64,000 nt of DNA from Haemophilus haemolyticus (GTDB lineage Bacteria; Pseudomonadota; Gammaproteobacteria; Enterobacterales; Pasteurellaceae): contig NZ_CP031240.1 in NCBI RefSeq assembly GCF_003351405.1, positions 806,001 through 870,000 of the forward strand. The letters are read 5' to 3'. A program made the position numbers and the translations under genes. Shown piece after piece: positions 58,088-64,000 of this stretch (position 1 is the stretch's first letter; each line of letters starts with the position of its first letter). Below the pieces are notes generated by a model, which was not told the origin of the DNA, did no database searches, and worked only from the letters and a program-made list of their open reading frames with translations.

Positions 58088-58531
58088 GTGAAAAAATTCG
58101 ATGAAATCAACATTATCCCTTTCATTGATATTATGTTGGTGTTGCTTGCTGTAGTACTTATCACTGCGTCTTTTATCTCTCAAGGTAAAATTCAAGTTAA
58201 CGTACCTAAAGCCAGTACAGCCGTTGCATTTAAAGCTGATGAGCTTGCTAAATTATTAACTGTAACAGCGGATAAACAACTCTATTTCAATGATAGACCT
58301 ATTACGCAAGAAGCCCTAGAAGCAGAAATTGCCCAATGGAATAAAGATCAGAAAGTCACATTAAAAATTGATGCTGAAGCCTCTTTCCAAGACTTTGTTA
58401 CCATTACAGATATGCTCTCTAAAAATGAGATCAAAAATGTAGCTATTGTTTCTATGAAAGATAAGGGTAAAAGTGCGGGTAAAAATCCTCAAGAATCTGC
58501 ACCCGCTCAATCTGTGCCAACTACGCCTTAA
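58088..58531 (+). CDS. exbD: biopolymer transport protein ExbD
   Basis: 147 aa. A GTG start (58088) gives [20 protein letters not shown]. The essential Asp of the single membrane helix is in [14 protein letters not shown], and the rest is periplasmic. It works with ExbB to couple the proton gradient to TonB. The spacing to tonB is 9 bases. Confidence 0.96.
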   Translation: MKKFDEINIIPFIDIMLVLLAVVLITASFISQGKIQVNVPKASTAVAFKADELAKLLTVTADKQLYFNDRPITQEALEAEIAQWNKDQKVTLKIDAEASFQDFVTITDMLSKNEIKNVAIVSMKDKGKSAGKNPQESAPAQSVPTTP

Positions 58532-58540
58532 GGAATAATT

Positions 58541-59314
58541 ATGCAGCAAACAAAACGTTCGCTATTAGGTTTGCTTATTTCTTTGATTGTGCACGGCATT
58601 GTTGTAGGGTTCATCTTATGGAGTTGGAATAAGCCAAGTGATAGCGCCAATAGCGCTCCAGGCGACATATCCACAAGTATTTCTATGGAAATGGTGCAAG
58701 GCATGGTGATGGAAGAACCAGCTCCTGAGCCAGAAAATGTACAAAAAGAGCCAGAACCAGAAAAACAAGAGGTTGTGGAAGATCCAACAGTGAAACCTGA
58801 GCCACAAAAAATCAAAGAACCGGAAAAAGAAAAGCCAAAACCAAAAGAAAAACCTAAAGAAAAGCCAAAGGATAAACCGAAAAAAGACGTTAAACCACAG
58901 GAAAAACCAATCAATAAAGATCTACCAAAAGGTGATAAAAACATTGATTCAAGTGCGAACGTGAATGCTAAAGCGACCACAACTGGCACCACCAATAGCA
59001 ATGCACAAGTAGCAGGTAGTGGAACAGACACGAGCGAAATGGCTGCCTATCGCTCCGCAATTCGTCGTGAAATTGAACGTCATAAACGTTACCCTACTCG
59101 CGCAAAAATGATGCGTAAGCAAGGTAAAGTCAGCGTATCCTTCAATATAGGCCCTGATGGCTCACTAAGTGGTGCTCGCGTCACTCAATCATCAGGTGAT
59201 GAAAGCCTAGATAATGCAGCATTAGAAGCAGTTAACAGCGCAAGACCTGTCGGTGCAAGACCTTCAGGATTCCCTTCAGGGTTAAATGTGCCGATTAGTT
59301 TCACGCTTCAATAA
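58541..59314 (+). CDS. tonB: energy transducer TonB
   Basis: 257 aa. The N-terminal anchor LGLLISLIVHGIVVGFILWS carries the essential His. A long Pro/Glu/Lys periplasmic spacer of about residues 60-135 is made of PEPEKQ- and KPKEKPK-like repeats. The C-terminal domain has the YP motif (RHKRYPTRAKMMRKQGKVSV) and ends in FTLQ. It transmits energy to outer-membrane haem, haemoglobin and transferrin receptors, which matter because Haemophilus cannot make haem. An IS remnant begins 6 bases after the stop. Confidence 0.96.
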   Translation: MQQTKRSLLGLLISLIVHGIVVGFILWSWNKPSDSANSAPGDISTSISMEMVQGMVMEEPAPEPENVQKEPEPEKQEVVEDPTVKPEPQKIKEPEKEKPKPKEKPKEKPKDKPKKDVKPQEKPINKDLPKGDKNIDSSANVNAKATTTGTTNSNAQVAGSGTDTSEMAAYRSAIRREIERHKRYPTRAKMMRKQGKVSVSFNIGPDGSLSGARVTQSSGDESLDNAALEAVNSARPVGARPSGFPSGLNVPISFTLQ

Positions 59315-59320
59315 AAAAAG

Positions 59321-59869
59321 TGATCTGACCTCAAAAAGTTAGAGTGTTATTTAAAGGACTGTTTTCGGTATTGTATCGGACTCAGTCCTTTTAATTTCAG
59401 TTGGATTCGATGGCGGTTATAATAGTCCAAATAATCCCTTACCGCTTCAACTATCTCTTCTTTTGTTTTAAATTCCCGCTTGTAAAAGCATTCCGTTTTT
59501 AATCGCCCAAAGAAACTTTCCATGGCGGAATTGTCCAAGCTATTTCCTTTTCTCGACATACTTTGAATGATGCAATGTTCAGCCAAGATTCGACGATAAG
59601 CCACCATTTGATATTGTCAGCCTAGATCTGAATGTAAAATTACGAAGAATTAGTCCATTTATGCCATTTTTTTCAACGCGTTTTAACCAGGTTCCAACTA
59701 ATGCGTCTGAGGGAATGTTATAAAAACGGGCCGTTTCTCTGATACTTATTTTTCAATTCAGAATAGGTTGGAGAACCTGTAATTTAAATTCGATTATGTA
59801 GTGTTTACCCATAATAAAATCTGCACCTCAATTGTTGGTTGTTGAGTCCAACTTTAGGGGGGCAGATCA
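59321..59869 (-). mobile_element. IS3-family insertion sequence, internally deleted remnant
   Basis: The left end TGATCTGACCTCAAAAAGTT (59321 on) and the right end, read on the minus strand as TGATCTGCCCCCCTAAAGTT from 59869, are the terminal repeats. The inside holds the start of orfA and the end of orfB, joined by a deletion. At 549 bp it is under half the size of a normal IS3 element. I see no clear target duplication (AAG left, TTT right). Confidence 0.82.
59347..59812 (-). pseudogene. IS3-family transposase remnant (orfA start fused to orfB end)
   Basis: From the ATG at 59812 the frame reads MGKHYIIEFKLQVLQPILN, then TGA, then KISIRETARFYNIPSDALVG, the helix-turn-helix of OrfA. After a deletion it picks up orfB as HSDLG, TGA, QYQMVAYRRILAEHCIIQSM and continues with NSAMESFFGRLKTE, which contains the last catalytic Glu of the DDE triad. 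It ends at 59347. It has two nonsense codons and lacks most of the catalytic domain. Confidence 0.85.
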
Positions 59870-59878
59870 TTTTTATCC

Positions 59879-61213
59879 TTAAAGAATAAAACGACTTAAA
59901 TCTTCATTTTCAACCACTTCGCCAAGTGCATCCACTACATAAGCCGCATCAATATTGACCGTTTGACCATTCATATCGCTTGCACTGAAAGAAATTTTAT
60001 CCATTAAACGTTCCATTACCGTATGCAAACGGCGCGCACCAATATTTTCCGTTTTTTCATTCACACGGAATGCCGCCTCAGCAATTTTCTTCACTGCGTC
60101 GGTTGTGAATTCTATATTCACCCCTTCTGTTGCCATTAATGCTTTGTATTGCTCGGTTAAAGAGGCATGTGGCTCCGTTAAAATACGCTCAAAATCAGCC
60201 GCACTTAATGCGGTTAGTTCAACACGAATCGGCAAACGACCCTGCAACTCTGGAATTAAATCTGAAGGACGAGCAACTTGGAATGCACCAGACGCAATAA
60301 ATAAGATATGATCGGTTTTAACCATTCCGTGTTTGGTGCTAACGGTCGAACCTTCCACTAACGGAAGTAAATCACGTTGCACGCCTTCACGCGATACATC
60401 TGCACCGCTGTATTCACCTTTCTTACAAATTTTGTCGATTTCATCGATGAAAACGATACCATTTTGTTCTACTGCATCAATCGCTTTTTGTTTAAGTTCT
60501 TCAGGGTTAATTAATTTCGCTGCTTCATCATCAATCAACGCTTTCAACGCATCTTTAATTTTCATTTTGCGTTTTTTCGTTTTATCTGAACCTAAATTTT
60601 GGAACAATGATTGCAGTTGATTTGTCATTTCTTCCATGCCTGGAGGAGCCATAATTTCAACGCCCATAGACACGCCTGCAGACACATCAATTTCGATTTC
60701 TTTATCATCTAATTGACCTTCACGTAATTTTTTACGGAACGTTTGGCGAGTACTACTGTGATTATCATGGCTTTCAACTTCTCCCCATTGATTTTTAGCT
60801 GGGGGAAGTAAAGCATCCAAGATACGCTCTTCAGCTGCATCTTCAGCTCTTGCTCTGTTCTTCGCAATTTCCTGCTGGCGAACAAGCTTCATCGCACTAT
60901 CCGTTAAATCACGAATAATGGAATCTACCTCTTTCCCCACATAACCCACTTCGGTAAATTTCGTTGCTTCTACTTTGATAAATGGCGCGTTAGCTAATTT
61001 TGCCAAACGGCGCGCAATTTCAGTTTTACCCACACCAGTTGGGCCAATCATTAAAATATTTTTTGGGGTTACTTCATGACGCAGAGGTTCTTGAAGCTGC
61101 ATACGACGCCAACGGTTACGCAACGCAATCGACACAGCACGTTTTGCATCGGCTTGACCAATAATATGTTGATCTAATTCAGAAACTATTTCGCGAGGAG
61201 TCATTTCAGACAT
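59879..61213 (-). CDS. hslU: ATP-dependent protease ATPase subunit HslU (ClpY)
   Basis: 444 aa from the ATG at 61213 ([20 protein letters not shown]). The longer frame to 61285 overlaps hslV and is not used. The AAA+ motifs are Walker [12 protein letters not shown], pore loop GYVGKEVDS and Walker [12 protein letters not shown] long I domain covers about 105-240. The C-terminal helix EDLSRFIL docks into HslV. With HslV it degrades misfolded proteins, as under heat shock. Its start lies 10 bases after the hslV stop. Confidence 0.97.
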   Translation of the reverse strand: MSEMTPREIVSELDQHIIGQADAKRAVSIALRNRWRRMQLQEPLRHEVTPKNILMIGPTGVGKTEIARRLAKLANAPFIKVEATKFTEVGYVGKEVDSIIRDLTDSAMKLVRQQEIAKNRARAEDAAEERILDALLPPAKNQWGEVESHDNHSSTRQTFRKKLREGQLDDKEIEIDVSAGVSMGVEIMAPPGMEEMTNQLQSLFQNLGSDKTKKRKMKIKDALKALIDDEAAKLINPEELKQKAIDAVEQNGIVFIDEIDKICKKGEYSGADVSREGVQRDLLPLVEGSTVSTKHGMVKTDHILFIASGAFQVARPSDLIPELQGRLPIRVELTALSAADFERILTEPHASLTEQYKALMATEGVNIEFTTDAVKKIAEAAFRVNEKTENIGARRLHTVMERLMDKISFSASDMNGQTVNIDAAYVVDALGEVVENEDLSRFIL

Positions 61214-61223
61214 GGCTTTTTCC

Positions 61224-61751
61224 TTAATTCGGTAATTCTTCAATAGTAAAATTGGTATTTGTGAACACGCAAATATCACCAGCAATTTTTAAAGATTTTT
61301 CAACAATTTCACGAGCAGAAAGTTCGGTGTTTTCCACCAACGCACGTGCTGCAGACAACGCATAGTTACCACCCGATCCGATTGCTAAAATTTGATCTTC
61401 TTCTGGTTGAACCACGTCGCCAATACCCGTGATGATTAAACTTTCTTTTTCATCTGCCACAATTAACATCGCTTCTAACTTACGGAGTGCACGATCTGTA
61501 CGCCAATCTTTTGCTAATTCCACCGCACTTTTTAGCAAGTGCCCTTGGTGCATTTCAAGTTTACGTTCAAATAATTCAAAAAGCGTAAATGCATCTGCAG
61601 TACCACCCGCAAAACCAGCAATCACTTTGCCATTATATAAACGACGCACTTTACGTGCATTGCCTTTCATTACGGTATTTCCCAAAGAAACTTGTCCATC
61701 ACCGCCTACGACGACTTGCCCATTACGACGTACGCTTACAATCGTTGTCAT
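61224..61751 (-). CDS. hslV: ATP-dependent protease subunit HslV
   Basis: 175 aa from the ATG at 61751 ([20 protein letters not shown]). Removal of Met exposes the N-terminal catalytic Thr of this proteasome-like peptidase. [14 protein letters not shown] and [12 protein letters not shown] are family segments. It forms the double hexamer capped by HslU. It is the first gene of the hslVU operon. Confidence 0.97.
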   Translation of the reverse strand: MTTIVSVRRNGQVVVGGDGQVSLGNTVMKGNARKVRRLYNGKVIAGFAGGTADAFTLFELFERKLEMHQGHLLKSAVELAKDWRTDRALRKLEAMLIVADEKESLIITGIGDVVQPEEDQILAIGSGGNYALSAARALVENTELSAREIVEKSLKIAGDICVFTNTNFTIEELPN

Positions 61752-61859
61752 TGTTCTGTCCTTTATAAAGTGAAAGTTGTTCGTTATATGGCGGTAAATT
61801 AACAAAATTCAAGGGAAAATACTCTTTTGCCGATTTATTCGCCAAAAATAATCAAAAAA

Positions 61860-61875
61860 TGTGAGCCTGATCATA
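61860..61875 (+). promoter_or_regulatory. CRP binding site upstream of aphA
   Basis: TGTGAGCCTGATCATA has the two half sites TGTGA and TCATA six bases apart, close to the CRP consensus. It lies 95 bases before the aphA start, a usual activating position. Confidence 0.75.
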
Positions 61876-61969
61876 ATTCAAGATAGCAAACGTTTGCTTT
61901 AAATTGATATAAAACATAAAATGTGTATGATACATAGCAATCAATGACCATCCAACTAGGAGTTTTTTT

Positions 61970-62677
61970 ATGAAAAAGATGATCAAGCTATCTGTTGTAG
62001 CTTTATTAACCGCAGCAGCAATTCCAGCTATGGCAGGAAAAACTGAGCCTTATACCCAATCAGGTACAAATGCACGTGAAATGTTGCAAGAACAACCAAT
62101 TCACTGGATCTCAGTAGATCAAATTAAAAAAGAATTAGAAGGTAAAGGCCCAATTAATGTCAGCTTTGATATTGATGATACCGTACTTTTCACTAGCTCT
62201 TGTTTCTATTATGGTCAACAAAAATATTCTCCAGGTAAACAAGACTATTTGAAAAACCAAGATTTCTGGAATGAAGTTAACGCAGGTTGCGATAAATATT
62301 CCATTCCAAAACAAATCGCAGCTGATTTGATTAAAATGCACCAAGAGCGCGGGGACCAAATTTATTTTATTACAGGTCGTACAGCAGGGAACGTGGATGG
62401 TGTAACGCCTATATTACAAAAAGCATTTGATATTAAAAATATGCACCCTGTTGAATTTATGGGCGGACGTGAGCGCACAACTAAATACAACAAAACCCCA
62501 GGCATTATTGCGCACAAAGTGACCATTCACTATGGCGACAGCGATGATGATGTATTAGCAGCTAAAGAAGCGGGTATTCGCGGTATTCGTTTAATGCGTG
62601 CTGCAAACTCAACTTATCAACCAATGCCAACTTTAGGTGGCTATGGTGAAGAAGTGTTAATCAATTCAAGCTATTAA
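61970..62677 (+). CDS. aphA: class B acid phosphatase AphA
   Basis: 235 aa. MKKMIKLSVVALLTAAAIPA then MAGKT is a signal peptide, so the enzyme is periplasmic. The HAD-type nucleophile motif FDIDDTVLFTSS is near 60-71, and the closing acidic motif HYGDSDDDVLAAKEAG is near 185-200. Class B phosphatases hydrolyse nucleotide and other organic phosphomonoesters. In Haemophilus this may help salvage nicotinamide nucleotides, though that role belongs mainly to the class C enzyme. Regulated by CRP, judging by the site upstream. Confidence 0.94.
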   Translation: MKKMIKLSVVALLTAAAIPAMAGKTEPYTQSGTNAREMLQEQPIHWISVDQIKKELEGKGPINVSFDIDDTVLFTSSCFYYGQQKYSPGKQDYLKNQDFWNEVNAGCDKYSIPKQIAADLIKMHQERGDQIYFITGRTAGNVDGVTPILQKAFDIKNMHPVEFMGGRERTTKYNKTPGIIAHKVTIHYGDSDDDVLAAKEAGIRGIRLMRAANSTYQPMPTLGGYGEEVLINSSY

Positions 62678-62696
62678 TTGACCGCACTTTAACAAC

Positions 62697-62732
62697 AAAA
62701 AAGGCAAGTTAGGATTCCTAGCTTGCCTTTTG
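62697..62732. terminator. bidirectional terminator between aphA and secB
   Basis: AAAGGCAAG with TTAGGA, and TCCTAG with CTTGCCTTT, form a nearly continuous 15-bp stem with A- and T-rich flanks. It suits the convergent genes. Confidence 0.85.
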
Positions 62733-62745
62733 TTTTACCAATTAA

Positions 62746-63255
62746 TTAGTGTTTAGTTTGACCTTCTTCAGATTTTTCTTCTGCATTTTCTGCTTGTTGA
62801 CGATTCATATATTCAACAAACAATGCATCAAAGTTTACTGGAGATAAATTCAACGCAGGGAACGTGCCGCGATTGACTAAGTTAGACACTAATTCACGCG
62901 CATAAGGAAAAAGCATATTCGGGCATTGAGAAGTTAAACAATGCGCCATTTGAACATCTTCTAAACCGCTAATCGTGAACACACCCGCTTGTTTTACTTC
63001 ACAAATAAATGCGACATCACCACTATCTTCAAGTGTAGTTTCAACAGAAATGTTTAATACTACTTCATATAAGTCATCACCAACTTGGGTTGTTTCGGTG
63101 CTTAAATCAAAACCAAGTTTTGGTTTCCATTCTTGTTGGAAAATATGTGGAAGATTTGGTGCTTCAAAAGACACATCTTTCACATAAATGCGTTGAATTT
63201 GGAGAACGGGTTGTTGTTGTTCTGTTGCTGCAACGTCTTGTTTTTGTTCTGACAT
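62746..63255 (-). CDS. secB: protein-export chaperone SecB
   Basis: 169 aa, the SecB fold throughout. It has the beta-strand [20 protein letters not shown] at the start, the segment [20 protein letters not shown] in the middle and [15 protein letters not shown] near the end. It holds precursors unfolded and delivers them to SecA. It lies 10 bases after the rhodanese-like gene on the same strand. Confidence 0.97.
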   Translation of the reverse strand: MSEQKQDVAATEQQQPVLQIQRIYVKDVSFEAPNLPHIFQQEWKPKLGFDLSTETTQVGDDLYEVVLNISVETTLEDSGDVAFICEVKQAGVFTISGLEDVQMAHCLTSQCPNMLFPYARELVSNLVNRGTFPALNLSPVNFDALFVEYMNRQQAENAEEKSEEGQTKH

Positions 63256-63265
63256 TTTCTATTCC

Positions 63266-63712
63266 TTATTTATGTTTTTTAACTAAAGGTAAATTTGCCG
63301 CTGCCCATGCAGAAATGCCTTCTTTTAATACAAACACACGGTTAAAACCTTGTTTCGCTAAAAGCGTAGCTGAAGCTGGTGCGGAAACACCGTTAATATC
63401 TACCAACACAATTGCTTTCTCTTTGTGTTGTTCAATTTTACCGATGTTTTGATTTTTAATTTCGCTTGGAAGTAAATTAATGCTATCAATGATATGACCA
63501 CGTTGAAATTCTTCAAGGCTACGTAAATCCACCACAATAGCTTCATCCGCATTTATTAAACGAATTACCTCATTGTGAGTAATTACTTTAAATTTACTCG
63601 TTGCGCCTTTATAGAAGGTATAAATTACCATCACGAAAATCGCAAACCAAGAAACCGCTAAAAGAGTATGTTTTTGAGCAAACTCTGTTGCCATTGGGAT
63701 AAATTCTTGCAT
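63266..63712 (-). CDS. membrane-anchored rhodanese-like protein (YibN type)
   Basis: 148 aa. One membrane segment is at about residues 17-35 ([18 protein letters not shown]). The rhodanese fold follows ([20 protein letters not shown], then [20 protein letters not shown]). There is no cysteine anywhere, so the usual sulfur-carrier Cys is missing and sulfurtransferase activity is unlikely. The gene precedes secB, as yibN does in E. coli, and a link to protein export or membrane biogenesis is inferred from that pairing. Confidence 0.88.
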   Translation of the reverse strand: MQEFIPMATEFAQKHTLLAVSWFAIFVMVIYTFYKGATSKFKVITHNEVIRLINADEAIVVDLRSLEEFQRGHIIDSINLLPSEIKNQNIGKIEQHKEKAIVLVDINGVSAPASATLLAKQGFNRVFVLKEGISAWAAANLPLVKKHK

Positions 63713-63837
63713 TGTTTTCTCTACTGATTAAGTACGTCAAAATAGGGCTCAAGTATAACCGCACTTGAGTTATCTTTCAAAAAAATTATGCTTAAATTCC
63801 GTACTTGCATAAAGGTTATACAATCAACAAAAAATTA

Positions 63838-63853
63838 TGTGATCAGGATCATA
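63838..63853 (+). promoter_or_regulatory. CRP binding site upstream of the last gene
   Basis: TGTGATCAGGATCATA has half sites TGTGA and TCATA six bases apart. It lies 81 bases before the start at 63934. Confidence 0.72.
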
Positions 63854-63933
63854 AATTTACTTTTTCATTATTCATGAATAACTCAATTTAGTTAGATTAT
63901 TGGAAAGGAATTTTTATTCATTAGGAGAAATCT

Positions 63934-64000
63934 ATGAAATTAACTAAATTAGCCTTACATACTTTATTTGGTCTAGGTGTTTCAATAGCAAATGCTGCTG
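63934..64000 (+). CDS. exported protein, signal peptide only (runs off the window)
   Basis: The ATG at 63934 follows a good AGGAGA site and gives MKLTKLALHTLFGLGVSIAN then AA, a signal peptide with a likely cut after ANA. The Lys-Leu-rich start and the upstream CRP site resemble periplasmic substrate-binding proteins of sugar or TRAP transporters in Haemophilus. The mature part is outside the window, so no function is given. Confidence 0.7.
   Translation, partial: MKLTKLALHTLFGLGVSIANAA

Noticed and set aside
58528..59031. Open frame with repeated FGFSLGFSFG-like text opposite tonB
   Set aside because: It is the complement of the Pro/Lys/Glu repeat of TonB.

Overview
The window looks like chromosome from Haemophilus, of the H. 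influenzae / H. haemolyticus group. Three things point there. The 9-bp Pasteurellaceae uptake signal AAGTGCGGT / ACCGCACTT occurs dozens of times, often as inverted pairs that act as terminators. The DNA is AT-rich. Many proteins match H. influenzae orthologues in length and sequence as I remember them. The gene order is a patchwork compared with my memory of strain Rd KW20. Blocks that I recall lying far apart there are adjacent here, so this is either a rearranged strain or a sister species.

Region 1-8.2 kb is a mosaic accessory island. It holds a LysR/mdaB pair, a thioredoxin-like gene, a GlxA-type regulator next to an exported metallo-beta-lactamase-fold protein, and fragments of an aldo/keto reductase and an old-yellow-enzyme gene. 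It also holds a partly duplicated ohr-araC locus. Between the two copies lie GC-rich Neisseria-like debris (an ABC ATPase and an nnrS start), an inverted-repeat element and an AT-rich CadD-type cadmium transporter. Neisserial DNA uptake sequences (GCCGTCTGAA, AGGTCGTCTGAA) sit beside Haemophilus uptake sequences, which suggests DNA acquired by transformation between nasopharyngeal genera.

Region 8.2-35 kb is core genome. In order it carries rimO, an mgtC-like gene, asd, pldB, three tRNAs, glmU, rplJL with an L10 leader, purB-hflD, trpS, dusA and a ClC channel. It continues with the str operon (rpsL-rpsG-fusA-tuf), tig-clpP-clpX, secE-nusG, metNIQ with a MetJ operator, and gmhB. Region 35.1-40.7 kb is a complete rRNA operon (16S, tRNA-Ile, tRNA-Ala, 23S, 5S) with a strong P1 promoter, a leader hairpin with a T-run, and boxA.

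Region 40.7-64 kb begins with three AT-rich small unknown genes and def-fmt-rsmB-(glycosyltransferase)-trkA. A dead IS200-type element follows, split by a dead IS1016 copy with a clear 8-bp target duplication. Next is rph-pyrE-djlA-dusC, in which dusC is frameshifted, and then a SulP transporter. A tRNA-Ser with an integrase stub marks an old integration site. The bamC, dapA, bcp and exbB-exbD-tonB block (Fur-like operator) has IS3-type terminal repeats on both sides. The window ends with hslVU, aphA (CRP site), secB, a rhodanese-like membrane protein, and the first codons of an exported protein with its own CRP site.

I found no CRISPR array, intact prophage, riboswitch or convincing new defence system. 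The most informative parts are the Neisseria/Haemophilus mosaic at 1-8 kb, the nested IS at 47.6-48.8 kb, and the IS-flanked TonB block.
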